Positions 36,888-45,882 of a stretch of 64,000 nucleotides of DNA are shown in pieces. The position numbers and the translations under genes are program-made. This DNA is from Erythrobacter sp. HKB08 (GTDB lineage Bacteria; Pseudomonadota; Alphaproteobacteria; Sphingomonadales; Sphingomonadaceae). The DNA lies in NCBI RefSeq assembly GCF_004114695.1, contig NZ_CP035310.1:1161501-1225500 (forward strand), in the 5' to 3' direction. The notes beneath the pieces were generated by a model, which was not told where the DNA came from, did no database searches, and saw nothing but the letters and a program-made list of their open reading frames with translations. How positions within the stretch are numbered: the first letter of the stretch is position 1; every line of letters starts with the position of its first letter.

Positions 36888-38633
36888 ATGTCGGAAAACA
36901 CAACTCTCCACGCCGGTTTCACGGCCAAGATTCTTGCCGTTCTCGATGCGCTCGAGGCTGAAGGCGCGCTGCCGCCGGAAAGCCCGCGGACCAATGTCAC
37001 CGTAGAACCGCCGCGCGACCCCTCGCATGGCGACCTTGCGACCAATGCAGCGATGGTGCTCGCCAAGCAGGCAAAGACCAATCCGCGCGAGCTCGCCGGC
37101 AAGATCGTCGAAAAGCTGACTGCCGATCCGGACGTCGAAAGTGCCGAGATCGCCGGGCCCGGCTTCATCAACCTGCGCCTGTCCGACGCGGCGTGGCTGC
37201 GCGAGCTTGCGGCGATCGCCTCGCTCGGCGGCGATTACGGCCGCTCAACGATCGGCGGCGGCTCTCGGGTGAATGTCGAATATGTCTCGGCCAATCCGAC
37301 CGGTCCGATGCACATGGGCCACTGCCGCGGCGCAGTCGTCGGCGATGCGCTTTCCGCGCTGCTCGAGTTTGCGGGCCATGCGGTCACGCGCGAATACTAC
37401 GTCAACGATGCTGGCGGCCAGGTCGACGTGCTCGCCCGCTCCGCATACCTGCGCTACCGCGAAGCGCTCGGCGAAGACATCGGCGAAATCCCCGAGGGGC
37501 TCTATCCGGGCGCGTATCTCGTCCCGGTGGGCGAATATCTCGCGAAGGAACTGGGCGACAAATACCTCGGCGCGGACGAGGCAGACTGGCTGCCGATCTT
37601 CCGCGCCGAAGCCGTCGAAAAGATGATGGACCTGATCAAGGCGGACCTCGCCCTGCTCGGCATCCATCACGACCTGTTCTCCTCCGAGGCCGCGCTGCAT
37701 GCGGCGGGCAAGCCGGACGAGGCCGAGGCCTGGCTGCGCAAGCACGATCTCGTTTACGACGGCATCCTCGAAGCGCCCAAGGGCAAGACTCCCGAAGACT
37801 GGGAGCCGGTCGAGCTGCCGCTTTTCCGCTCGAGCCGCTTCGGCGACGACCAGGATCGCCCGATCAAGAAGAGCGACGGAAGCTGGACCTATTTCGGCGC
37901 CGACCTCGCTTATCACATGCAGAAGGCAGAGGGCGCGGACGAACTGATCGACATCTGGGGTGCCGACCATGCCGGTACGGTGAAGCGGATCAAGGCCGCC
38001 GTCGCCGCGCTCAGCGAAGGTCAGGGGCAGCCGATCCCCTTCGACGTCAAGCTGGTCCAGATGGTCCAGCTGATGCGCGCCGGCGAGCCTGTAAAGATGT
38101 CCAAGCGTTCGGGCAACTTCATCACCATCGCCAACATGGTCGATGAAGTGGGCAAGGACGTGGTGCGTTTCACCATGCTCACCCGCAAGCCCGAAGCGCA
38201 GATGGATTTCGACTTCGCCAAGGTGGTCGAAGCCTCGAAGGACAATCCGGTCTTCTACGTGCAATACGCCCATGCGCGTATCCATTCGACGCTGCGCAAG
38301 GCTGCGGCGGAGGGGATTTTGCCGTCGGATCAGGTGCTTGACCGCCTCGGCGCGGAAGAAATCGCGCTCGTCAAGGAAGCCGCGCAGTTCCCGCGTGTTG
38401 TCGAGGCGGCTGCCAAGGCGCGCGAACCGCACCGCATCGCCTTCTTCCTCTACGACCTCGCCGCCGCGTTCCACGCCTTCTGGAACATGGGCAATGACGA
38501 CCCGTCCAAGCGCGTCATCCTGACACAGGATGCGGAATTGACCGCGGCAAGGCTTTTCCTCGTGACCCAGATCGGGCAGGTTATCCGCAATGGACTGATG
38601 CTTCTCGGGGTAGAAGCTGTCGAGGAGATGTAG
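36888..38633 (+). CDS. argS: Arginyl-tRNA synthetase
   Basis: A 581-residue class I aminoacyl-tRNA synthetase charging tRNA-Arg. The N-terminal Add-1 domain (about 1-105) is followed by the HIGH-type motif HMGH in SANPTGPMHMGHCRG and by the catalytic core. KMSK is in the segment PVKMSKRSGNF, and the C-terminal anticodon-binding DALR domain starts near 455. Full length. The next gene starts 3 bases after its stop, so they are co-transcribed. Confidence 0.98.
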   Translation: MSENTTLHAGFTAKILAVLDALEAEGALPPESPRTNVTVEPPRDPSHGDLATNAAMVLAKQAKTNPRELAGKIVEKLTADPDVESAEIAGPGFINLRLSDAAWLRELAAIASLGGDYGRSTIGGGSRVNVEYVSANPTGPMHMGHCRGAVVGDALSALLEFAGHAVTREYYVNDAGGQVDVLARSAYLRYREALGEDIGEIPEGLYPGAYLVPVGEYLAKELGDKYLGADEADWLPIFRAEAVEKMMDLIKADLALLGIHHDLFSSEAALHAAGKPDEAEAWLRKHDLVYDGILEAPKGKTPEDWEPVELPLFRSSRFGDDQDRPIKKSDGSWTYFGADLAYHMQKAEGADELIDIWGADHAGTVKRIKAAVAALSEGQGQPIPFDVKLVQMVQLMRAGEPVKMSKRSGNFITIANMVDEVGKDVVRFTMLTRKPEAQMDFDFAKVVEASKDNPVFYVQYAHARIHSTLRKAAAEGILPSDQVLDRLGAEEIALVKEAAQFPRVVEAAAKAREPHRIAFFLYDLAAAFHAFWNMGNDDPSKRVILTQDAELTAARLFLVTQIGQVIRNGLMLLGVEAVEEM

Positions 38634-38635
38634 TC

Positions 38636-39385
38636 ATGGTTGCGATGGACGGGCGCGACGGCGACGAAGAAGAGTACGAAACGGCCTACGAGACGCTGCA
38701 GAATGGCGGCGAGGCCGACGAGCAGGAACTCGAGCTCGCCGATGACGACGAAAGCCTGCCGTGGCTCGATTCCGACTACGATGACGAAGAGGAGGGCGGT
38801 TACGACACCGGCCGCCTCATCGGCATGGCGCTGCTCGGCCTGCTGCTTATCGCCGCGGTTGTCGGCGGCATCTGGTGGCTGGGCAACCGCACCGGCGATG
38901 ACGACCTCGTGGCCGACGGCAGCACGATCGAAGCGCCCGAAGGTCCGGTCAAGGAACGCCCCGCCGATGCAGGCGGCAAGCAGTTCGAAGGAACCGGCAA
39001 TGTCGCGCCCGCCGTTGGTGAGGGCGAGTCCCGCGAAGGACGCCTCGCCGCGGGCGAAACGCCCAAGCCCGAAGCACGGCCGAGTATCGATGCAGCCGGC
39101 AGCAAGAATACCGGCTCGACCGGCGAAAGCGCGCAGGCTCCGGCCTCGGGCGGGTTCGGCGTGCAGGTCGGTGCATTCTCGACCCGCGAACGCGCAGTTC
39201 AGGCATGGGGCACGCTGAACCGCCAGACCGACGCTCTGTCCGGCTTCAACTACCGGGTGGTCGAGGGCAAGGTCGACGGCGGCACGGTCTATCGCCTGCA
39301 GGCGGTTGCCGGAAGCGACAGCGCAGCGCGCCAGCTGTGCAACGCGCTCAAGGCCGACGGTCTCGCCTGCCAGCTCAAGCGCTGA
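38636..39385 (+). CDS. SPOR domain protein, single-pass membrane
   Basis: A 249-residue protein with a very acidic cytoplasmic N-terminus (1-60), one transmembrane helix (about 61-82), a long Gly/Glu/Pro-rich periplasmic linker and a C-terminal SPOR domain (FGVQVGAFSTRERAVQAW onwards, about 172-249). SPOR domains bind denuded glycan strands at the division site, so it probably acts in septation or wall remodelling. Placement next to argS, then nagZ-scp-tat, is conserved in related genomes as far as I know. Confidence 0.93.
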   Translation: MVAMDGRDGDEEEYETAYETLQNGGEADEQELELADDDESLPWLDSDYDDEEEGGYDTGRLIGMALLGLLLIAAVVGGIWWLGNRTGDDDLVADGSTIEAPEGPVKERPADAGGKQFEGTGNVAPAVGEGESREGRLAAGETPKPEARPSIDAAGSKNTGSTGESAQAPASGGFGVQVGAFSTRERAVQAWGTLNRQTDALSGFNYRVVEGKVDGGTVYRLQAVAGSDSAARQLCNALKADGLACQLKR

Positions 39386-39450
39386 CGATTTCCACACCGC
39401 GCGCGAGGGGTTTGCTTGCCTAGCGACCTGCTTGCTGGGAAAGTCTCGCC

Positions 39451-40470
39451 ATGACGCCCGCCATTTTCGGGATTGCCGGACCGACGCTGTCGGATGACGA
39501 ACGCGCCTTCTTCAAGGAGGCCGATCCCGCGGGCTATATCCTCTTCGGTCGCAACTGCGAGACGCCCGACCAATTGCGCGCGCTGACCGACGACCTGCGC
39601 ACGATCCACGGGCGCGAGAAGACGCTCATTTCGATCGACCAGGAAGGCGGCAGGGTTGCCCGTCTGCGTCCGCCGCAATGGTCGCCGTTCCCGGCTGGCG
39701 AGGCATTCGACAGGCTCTACCGGATCGCTCCTGCAAGCGCGATCGAGGCGGCGCGCTGCAATGCGCGCGCAATGGGCCTCGAACTGGCCGAAATGGGCAT
39801 CACGGTCGACTATCATCCCCCGCTCGACGTCCGCCAGCCCGACGCGCATGACGTGATCGGCGACCGCGCGCTGGGTTCGGACCCGATGCAGGTTGCCGCG
39901 CTCGGCCGCGCGATCCTCGACGGGCTGGCCGAAGCGGGCGTTGCGGGCTGCGTCAAGCACATGCCGGGCCACGGCCGTACCTCGGTCGATACGCACAAGG
40001 CGCTGCCGACCGTGACGGCGAGCGAGGAAGAGCTGGAAATCGACCTCGCACCGTTCCGCACGCTGAACGACGCACCGATCGGCATGACCGGGCACCTCGT
40101 TTTCGAGGTCTGGGACAAGGAGAATCCGGCAACCCTGTCCGAAACGGTCATTCGCGAGATCATCCGCGGGAAGATCGGTTTCGACGGGCTGCTGCTGACC
40201 GACGATATTGACATGGAAGCGCTCGACGGCTCCGTGCCCGAACGGTCCGAGCGTGCCATCGCGGCCGGATGCGACGTCGTGCTCAACTGCTGGGCCAAGA
40301 TGGACGACATGCACGGCATCGTCTCACGTATTCCGTCCATGTCCGAGAAGACCGCGCAAAGGCTCGATGCCGCGCTCGCCGGCACCGGCATAGCTAGCCG
40401 CGAGATGGACAAGCAGGCGCTACTCGCCAAGCGGGACGAACTGCTTGCTCTGGCGGAGGCGGCGGCATGA
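39451..40470 (+). CDS. nagZ: Beta-N-acetylhexosaminidase NagZ (GH3)
   Basis: A 339-residue cytoplasmic glycosidase that removes GlcNAc from anhydro-muropeptides in wall recycling, making the signal molecule for AmpR-type regulators. The family signature KHMPGHGRTSVDTHKALP (near 170) carries the catalytic His on the flexible loop, and the nucleophile Asp is in LLTDDIDMEAL (near 250). IDQEGGRVARL is the substrate-binding strand. Starts the operon; its stop overlaps the scpA ATG (ATGA at 40467). Confidence 0.96.
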   Translation: MTPAIFGIAGPTLSDDERAFFKEADPAGYILFGRNCETPDQLRALTDDLRTIHGREKTLISIDQEGGRVARLRPPQWSPFPAGEAFDRLYRIAPASAIEAARCNARAMGLELAEMGITVDYHPPLDVRQPDAHDVIGDRALGSDPMQVAALGRAILDGLAEAGVAGCVKHMPGHGRTSVDTHKALPTVTASEEELEIDLAPFRTLNDAPIGMTGHLVFEVWDKENPATLSETVIREIIRGKIGFDGLLLTDDIDMEALDGSVPERSERAIAAGCDVVLNCWAKMDDMHGIVSRIPSMSEKTAQRLDAALAGTGIASREMDKQALLAKRDELLALAEAAA

Positions 40471-41273
40471 CGGAAGAGCCGATGATGCTGTCGGGCGCCG
40501 AGCCCACGAGCGACGAGGACTGGATTGCCGACGAGGCTGCCCCGGTCGACGAGAGCAAGCTCTATCTCGAACTCGACGGGTGGGAAGGTCCGCTCGACCT
40601 CCTGCTCGACCTCGCACGGCGGCAGAAGGTCGACTTGCGTTCGATTTCGATTCTCGCGCTGGTCGACCAGTATCTCGACTACATCGAGACGGCGGAGGCG
40701 CTGAAGCTCGAACTGGCGGCCGATTACCTCGTGATGGCCGCCTGGCTCGCCTATCTCAAATCGGCCATGCTGCTCCCGAAGGAGGAGCAGGAGGACCCGA
40801 GCCCCGAGGAACTCGCGCTCAAGCTGCAGCTGCGCCTCCAGCGCCTCGGTGCGATGCGCGAGGCCGCGGCACGGCTTATGGCGCGCGACCGGATCGGGCG
40901 CGACGTCTTCGTGCGGGGCGCTCCGGAAGGCCTTCGGACCGATCGCAAGACGCTGTGGCAGTGCGACTGGTACGGGCTGATCCACGCCTACGGTCAGGTC
41001 AAGGCGCGCACCGCGCCGGCGGTCCACATGGTTCGCGAACGGCCGGTCATGACGCTCGAAAGCGCGCTCGACCGCGTGTCGGCCATGCTCGGCGTGACGC
41101 TCGACTGGATGCAGCTGGAAGATTTTCTCCCGCCGCATGCCGAGCCGCGCCTGCGCCGCTCGGCGCTTGCCTCCAGCTTCGTGGCGGCGCTCGAGCTTGC
41201 CCGCACCGGAAGGGCCGAGATCGCCCAGGAAGAGACTTTCGGCCCGATGCGGCTGCGGCGGGTGAGGGCATGA
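40467..41273 (+). CDS. scpA: Segregation and condensation protein A
   Basis: A 268-residue kleisin that bridges the SMC heads in chromosome condensation. The N-terminal part has the kleisin signature YLELDGWEGPLDLLLDLARRQ (broken here as YLELDGWEGPLD and LLLDLARRQ), followed by the winged C-terminal region ending with FGPMRLRRVRA. Translation is coupled by 4-base overlaps on both sides: with nagZ upstream and scpB downstream (ATG 41270). Confidence 0.96.
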   Translation: MTEEPMMLSGAEPTSDEDWIADEAAPVDESKLYLELDGWEGPLDLLLDLARRQKVDLRSISILALVDQYLDYIETAEALKLELAADYLVMAAWLAYLKSAMLLPKEEQEDPSPEELALKLQLRLQRLGAMREAAARLMARDRIGRDVFVRGAPEGLRTDRKTLWQCDWYGLIHAYGQVKARTAPAVHMVRERPVMTLESALDRVSAMLGVTLDWMQLEDFLPPHAEPRLRRSALASSFVAALELARTGRAEIAQEETFGPMRLRRVRA

Positions 41274-41878
41274 GCGAGAAGCCTGACGATCTCGTCCGCG
41301 CAGTCGAAGCGACGCTATTCGCTGCGGAAGAAGCGATGAGCGCAGAGGCGATCGCAGGGCATCTTGGCGATGCGGACATTTCCGCCGTTCGCGAGGCGCT
41401 GCGCGCGCTGGAAGCGCATTATGCCGATCGCGGCGTCCAGCTGGTCGAGCGTTCGCGCAAATGGCATTTCCAGACCGCTTCCGACCTTGCCCACCTGCTG
41501 CGCCGCGAGCGCGAGCAGGTTCGCCGACTGAGCCGCGCCGCGACCGAGGTGCTCGCGATCATCGCCTATCACGAACCGGTCAGCCGCGCGGAAATCGAAT
41601 CGATCCGCGGCGTGCAGACATCAGGCGGCACGCTCGACGTGCTGATGGAAGCGGGCTGGGTGCGCGTCGCCGGACGGCGCGAGGTGCCGGGCAGGCCGAC
41701 GATCTACGCCACGACACCTGAATTCCTGCAGCATTTCGGCCTTTCCTCGCGCCGCGATCTTCCGGGGCTCGACGAATTGCGCGCCTCGGGCATGCTCGAT
41801 CCGGTCGATGAGGCCTACGAGGCGATGATGGAGACGCCCGAGCCTGCGGAAACCGAAGCGGCCGACGACGAAGAATAG
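41270..41878 (+). CDS. scpB: Segregation and condensation protein B
   Basis: A 202-residue partner of ScpA in the SMC complex, made of two winged-helix domains. Signature segments are VEATLFAAEEAMSAEAIA at the N-terminus, TEVLAIIAYHEPVSRAEIE (near 90) and FLQHFGLSSRRDLPGL (near 150). Acidic C-terminal tail. Start overlaps the scpA stop. Confidence 0.96.
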   Translation: MSEKPDDLVRAVEATLFAAEEAMSAEAIAGHLGDADISAVREALRALEAHYADRGVQLVERSRKWHFQTASDLAHLLRREREQVRRLSRAATEVLAIIAYHEPVSRAEIESIRGVQTSGGTLDVLMEAGWVRVAGRREVPGRPTIYATTPEFLQHFGLSSRRDLPGLDELRASGMLDPVDEAYEAMMETPEPAETEAADDEE

Positions 41879-41944
41879 CGACACCGCTGGCGCTGCCCGC
41901 GCTTAACCCCTATATTGGGCGAAACGCATTCCAAAAGGTGTACT

Positions 41945-42187
41945 ATGTCGCTCGGCCCCTGGCAGGTTATCATTATTGCCCTCGTCATCCTCGTCCTGTT
42001 CGGGCGGGGCAAGATTTCCGAGATGATGGGCGATTTCGGCAAGGGAATTAAGAGCTTCAAGCAAGGCATGGGCGAAGACGACGGCAAGGCGACCAAGCCT
42101 GCCGGTCAGATCGAAGGCCCCTCGCATGAAGCCAAGCCCGCCGGTGAGACCGTCAAGCAGGCCGAAACGCCCGACAACGCCGGCTGA
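41945..42187 (+). CDS. tatA: Sec-independent protein translocase TatA
   Basis: An 80-residue TatA: a short N-terminal transmembrane helix (GPWQVIIIALVILVLF), the FG hinge (FGRGKISEMMGDFGKGIKSF) and an amphipathic helix, then a charged tail. TatA oligomers form the pore for folded proteins. ATG 41945 has AAAAGGTG just before it. The 66-base gap after scpB may hold a separate promoter. First of tatA-tatB-tatC. Confidence 0.97.
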   Translation: MSLGPWQVIIIALVILVLFGRGKISEMMGDFGKGIKSFKQGMGEDDGKATKPAGQIEGPSHEAKPAGETVKQAETPDNAG

Positions 42188-42210
42188 TCGGGCGCAGGAG
42201 CGCTCCTTCC

Positions 42211-42564
42211 ATGTTCGATATCGGTGCGACCGAATTGCTCGTGATCGTCGTCGTGGCGATCCTTGTCATCGGTCCGAAAGACATGCCCGCCGCCATGCGC
42301 ACCGCAGGGCGCTGGGTCGGCAAGATCCGCCGCACCTCGGCCCATTTCCGCGCCGGCTTCGACGCCATGGTGCGCGAAGCGGAAATGGAGGAGATGGAGC
42401 GCAAGTGGAAAGAGCAGAACGAGCGCATCATGGCTCAGACGCCAAAAGGCGAAATGGGGCCGCTGCCCGATGCTTCCGCCAGCGCAGAAGGCGCAACGCG
42501 CGGACCTGACAGCGAGGACCCTGCGCAGCTCGATCCCCCTGCCTCTTCGGAAAAGAGCGGGTAG
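42211..42564 (+). CDS. tatB: Sec-independent protein translocase TatB
   Basis: A 117-residue TatB with the typical MFDIGATELLVIVVVAILVI start, the VIGPKDMP hinge (GPKxxP is diagnostic for TatB against TatA), and a long amphipathic, charged helix rich in Glu/Met/Lys. Receptor partner of TatC for twin-arginine signal peptides. Confidence 0.96.
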   Translation: MFDIGATELLVIVVVAILVIGPKDMPAAMRTAGRWVGKIRRTSAHFRAGFDAMVREAEMEEMERKWKEQNERIMAQTPKGEMGPLPDASASAEGATRGPDSEDPAQLDPPASSEKSG

Positions 42565-42573
42565 CGCACCGGC

Positions 42574-43362
42574 ATGGCACTCAAGATCAAGGACATCGAC
42601 GAATCGCAGGCGCCGCTGCTCGATCACCTGATCGAGTTGCGCGGACGGCTGGTGCGCTGCGTCTTCGCGCTGGCCGTAGCCTTTGCCGTGTGCCTTTATT
42701 TTGCCGACGAGATTTATGGCTTCCTTGTCCGACCGCTTGAGGCGGCATTCCCCCCGGGCGAGGGACGCCTGATCTATACGCAGCTCTACGAGGCTTTCTT
42801 CGTCGAGCTGAAGGTCGCTCTGTTCGGCGCGTTCTGCATCAGCTTCCCCATCATCGCGAACCAGCTCTGGGCGTTTGTCGCGCCGGGCCTCTACGCGAAC
42901 GAGAAGAAGGCATTCCTGCCCTTCCTGTTCGCGACGCCGGTGCTGTTCGGGGCGGGTGCTGCGCTGGCCTATTTCGTGGTCATGCCGACCGCATTCAAAT
43001 GGTTCATCGGATTCGAGGGAGTGACCGGCGGTGTCCCGCTCGAGGCGCTGCCGACGGCGGGCGCTTACCTGTCGCTGGTGATGCAGTTCATCCTGGCCTT
43101 CGGGATCAGCTTCCTGCTGCCTGTGCTGCTGCTTCTATTGAACAGGGCTGGGCTGGTGTCCCGCGCACAACTGGCGGGTGCTCGGCGCTACGTGATCGTC
43201 GGCGTGGTCGCGCTTGCTGCAATCGTAACGCCGCCTGATCCGGGCTCGCAGCTGATTCTCGCGGTTCCGCTGTTGATGCTGTTCGAAGGTTCGCTTCTGC
43301 TGATGCGCATCTTCGAGCGAGGGGCCAAGAAGAACGCCGAGCTCGAAGCGGCCGCCGACTGA
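42574..43362 (+). CDS. tatC: Sec-independent protein translocase TatC
   Basis: A 262-residue six-helix membrane protein that binds the twin-arginine signal. The start LLDHLIELRGRLVRC is the TatC hallmark, the periplasmic loops have FVAPGLYANEKKAFLPF, and the C-terminal part carries RRYVIVGVVALAAIVTPPDP. Nine bases after tatB. Last gene of the operon; a terminator follows at 43421. Confidence 0.97.
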   Translation: MALKIKDIDESQAPLLDHLIELRGRLVRCVFALAVAFAVCLYFADEIYGFLVRPLEAAFPPGEGRLIYTQLYEAFFVELKVALFGAFCISFPIIANQLWAFVAPGLYANEKKAFLPFLFATPVLFGAGAALAYFVVMPTAFKWFIGFEGVTGGVPLEALPTAGAYLSLVMQFILAFGISFLLPVLLLLLNRAGLVSRAQLAGARRYVIVGVVALAAIVTPPDPGSQLILAVPLLMLFEGSLLLMRIFERGAKKNAELEAAAD

Positions 43363-43420
43363 GCCTCGAACAGTTGGCCGGTGCGTTGCCGGTCCGATAG
43401 GCGAGATCCCGACAGCACCA

Positions 43421-43450
43421 AAAAAAACGGGGCCGATTGGCCCCGCTTTA
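43421..43450. terminator. Bidirectional terminator after tatC
   Basis: Stem CGGGGCC / GGCCCCG (43428-43434, 43439-43445) with GATT loop. An A-run of eight on the left gives a strong T-run for the minus strand; CTTTAAT follows on the plus strand. Serves tatC and the convergent small gene at 43472. Confidence 0.9.
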
Positions 43451-43471
43451 ATCTTGGTATGCGATCAGCGC

Positions 43472-43708
43472 TTACGGGCTGGTCGGGGTATCGTCGTCGT
43501 TGCCACCGGCAATCACGATGCCAGCGATGATAGCAGCAGCTGCGAGGATCGCCAGGATGATGCCAGCGCCCGAGCCGTCTTCACCACCGAGCTTGCTTTC
43601 TTCAGCAGCCGGAGCCGATGCACGGTCAGCCTGCGCGCTCTGCGCGAGTGCCGGCGAGGCAGCCATCGAAACAGCCGCGGTGGCGGCAAGCAGGTTACGG
43701 AACTTCAT
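43472..43708 (-). CDS. Small membrane/exported protein of unknown function
   Basis: A 78-residue protein: signal peptide with ALA-Q cleavage (about residue 22), a short hydrophilic stretch (SAQADRASAPAAEES), a Gly/Ala/Ile-rich hydrophobic helix (about 46-68) and an acidic tail GGNDDDTPTSP. Proteins of this design, with a signal peptide followed by one helix and an Asp-rich end, are common and unnamed in sphingomonads. ATG 43708 has GAGGAGA seven bases upstream. The long AT-rich region before it suggests strong or regulated expression. Confidence 0.85.
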   Translation of the reverse strand: MKFRNLLAATAAVSMAASPALAQSAQADRASAPAAEESKLGGEDGSGAGIILAILAAAAIIAGIVIAGGNDDDTPTSP

Positions 43709-44010
43709 CAAATCGTCTCCTCAGAGCTCTTCTTGTTAAATCTCACCGTTCAAATACGGCCTAAGGGGAAACGAGGCAACCCCCTATGTCGTCCCTGAAC
43801 CCCCGATATGTTACCGAATTGTAACACATATCGCGGTTAAATTCTTTCAACTCGTGCCTTAGGTTACCTTTTGAAATCGCAATGGTTCCCGCTGGCAATG
43901 CCATTAATTCGGCATGTGGCGGATTATCATTTCAAAACGGTTAAACCTCTCGCATTCGCAGCATTATTCGTCAGCCCGCCCCCTGTGTGAGACGAAACGA
44001 GTAGGGCAAC
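43709..44010. other. AT-rich intergenic region with an operator-like inverted repeat, no gene seen
   Basis: About 300 bases, clearly richer in A and T than the surroundings, between the small membrane protein (transcribed leftwards from 43708) and the amidohydrolase stop at 44011. It should hold the promoter of the small gene. The main structure is an imperfect inverted repeat at 43804-43833 (CGATATG-TTAC / GTAA-CACATATCG). No credible open frame or RNA gene was seen. Confidence 0.5.
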
Positions 44011-45672
44011 CTACTGGGATTCTTTGGAAAATACCCGCAATCCGCCAACCCATGTCTCCAGGACCGTCGTTTCATAGAGATCGGACGGCGAAGCGATCAT
44101 GGGGTCGCGGTCGATTACAATGAAGTCGGCGCGCTCGCCCGGGACCAGTTTTCCGAATCGCCCTTCGGCAAAAGCAGCGTAGGCTCCGTCCGAAGTAAAA
44201 CCTTTCAGCGCTTGTTCTCGCGAGACGCGTTCTTCTGCCCGCCAGCCGCCGAACGGTTCGCCATTCGCATCGGTCCGCGAGATCGCCGCAGCGAGTCCCG
44301 GGAAGGGATTCGGCGATTCGACCGGAGCGTCCGATCCAAAGGCGAGCTGACCACCGGTCTGCAAAATCGTCTGCCAGGCATAGGCGCCTTCGAGCCGGGG
44401 CTCGTCGAGGCGCGCCTCGGCCATGATGCGATCGGACGTCTGGTGGACCGGCTGCATCGAAGCGATGATCCCGTGCTCGCCGAATTTGGCGAGGTCCGAG
44501 GTGTCGACGATCTGCGCGTGCTCGATGCGCCAGCGGCGGTCGCCGCCATAGGTCGGCGCGAGTTCGCCGATCGCGTTCAGTACTTCGGCATTCGCCGCAT
44601 CGCCGATCGCATGGATCGCGAGCTGGAAGTTGTCGAGCGCCGCGCGGCTCATCAGGTTGCGCAGGCGGGTGGGGGATTGCAGTGGCAGGCCCTTGTTGCC
44701 CGCTTCGTCGGCATAGTCTTCCTTGAGCCACGCCCCGCGCGATCCCAGCGCGCCGTCGAGATAGAGCTTCACGCCATTGAGACGCAGCCGGTCGTCATAC
44801 AGCCAGGCCGAGGGGCCGGGTCCGCCGATCAGCTCCATCTGCTCGGTCCCGGACGCGTAGGAAATGATGCGCATGCGCAGCGTCCCGATGTCGCCCGCAC
44901 GGCGGAAAGCCTGCCAGTCTTCGATGCTGGTGCCCATGTCGGCGCCGGTGGTGATGCCATAGGACAAAAGGATGTCCTGCGCTTTCTGCAAGGCGAGGTC
45001 GCGATCCGCCGGTGTCGGTTCGGGCACCACGCGCTGGACGAGCGAGGATGCCGCATCGACGAAGATACCCGAGGGCTTGCGCGAACCCGGCAGCCGCTCG
45101 ATGCGCCCGCCATCCGGCGACACGCTGCTCTCGTCGATCCCAGCAGCCTTGAGAGCGGCGGTGTTGGCCCAGCCTGCATGGCCGTCCACCCGCTCGAGCC
45201 ACACCGGGCGGTCCGATACCGCCGCATCGAGCTCGGCTGCGGTCGGGAAGCGGCCGAGGCCCCACTTCACCTGGTTCCAGCCGCGCCCGATGATCCACGG
45301 GCGGCCGGGATATTCGGCTGCATAGGCGGCGATCTTAGCCTGCGCTTCCTCGAGCGAATTGGTGTCCGACAAATCGAGGGTGAGCGCGCCGAAGCCGATG
45401 CCCATCACGTGAAGGTGCGAATCGATCAGCCCGGGGATGACGAAGCGCCCATCGCCATCGACGCGGTGGTCGACCTCAGCCGGTCGGCGGTCGCCCGCAT
45501 CGAGCACCTGAAGGATGCGGCCATCGTCGTCGATCCACAGGCCAGTGAAGCGATCGACCTTGCCGTTTTCATCGATCGCAATGCCCTGGACATTGTCGAC
45601 CAGCGTGTCTGCCGATGCCGAAGTCGCGGCGAGCGCGGCGAGGCTGGCTGCCGCATATGCGAAGAATTTCAT
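44011..45672 (-). CDS. Exported amidohydrolase (YtcJ/amidohydrolase 3 type)
   Basis: A 553-residue metal-dependent hydrolase with a signal peptide (cleavage near SASA-D, residue 21). The metal motif HxH is His86 and His88 in GLIDSHLHVMG. Later ligands are in GVKLYLDGALGSRGAW (lysine), LAIHAIGDAAN and RIEHAQIVD (histidines) and the final aspartate in LAFGSDAPVESPNPF. Family members act on amide-type substrates such as N-substituted formamides; the true substrate is unknown. ATG 45672 gives the signal peptide. It is divergent from the threonine ammonia-lyase gene. Confidence 0.93.
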   Translation of the reverse strand: MKFFAYAAASLAALAATSASADTLVDNVQGIAIDENGKVDRFTGLWIDDDGRILQVLDAGDRRPAEVDHRVDGDGRFVIPGLIDSHLHVMGIGFGALTLDLSDTNSLEEAQAKIAAYAAEYPGRPWIIGRGWNQVKWGLGRFPTAAELDAAVSDRPVWLERVDGHAGWANTAALKAAGIDESSVSPDGGRIERLPGSRKPSGIFVDAASSLVQRVVPEPTPADRDLALQKAQDILLSYGITTGADMGTSIEDWQAFRRAGDIGTLRMRIISYASGTEQMELIGGPGPSAWLYDDRLRLNGVKLYLDGALGSRGAWLKEDYADEAGNKGLPLQSPTRLRNLMSRAALDNFQLAIHAIGDAANAEVLNAIGELAPTYGGDRRWRIEHAQIVDTSDLAKFGEHGIIASMQPVHQTSDRIMAEARLDEPRLEGAYAWQTILQTGGQLAFGSDAPVESPNPFPGLAAAISRTDANGEPFGGWRAEERVSREQALKGFTSDGAYAAFAEGRFGKLVPGERADFIVIDRDPMIASPSDLYETTVLETWVGGLRVFSKESQ

Positions 45673-45882
45673 CGTCGGTCGTTTCCTTCTGGAACCCTGC
45701 TTGTCGGCGCGTCGCCATGCCATTCCCGTGTCGCCTGCATTGCAGGGGCCGGGCAGTGCAATGGCTGCGCCTGAGAACATGGACAGCGGGTTAGGATAGA
45801 TTCCGGGACATGCAAATGCTTCACCCGCGCGAAGACACAATTCGGTTCCCCAATTCCGACAATTCCCCTACGTCGCGCGGCC

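Noticed and set aside
40445-41878. Reading the 477-codon frame as one long protein
   Set aside because: Only its last 202 codons are ScpB; the rest is scpA read out of frame.
43840-43860. A possible CtrA site TTAA-N7-CAAC in the AT-rich gap
   Set aside because: The second half-site departs from TTAAC and chance matches are expected in AT-rich sequence.
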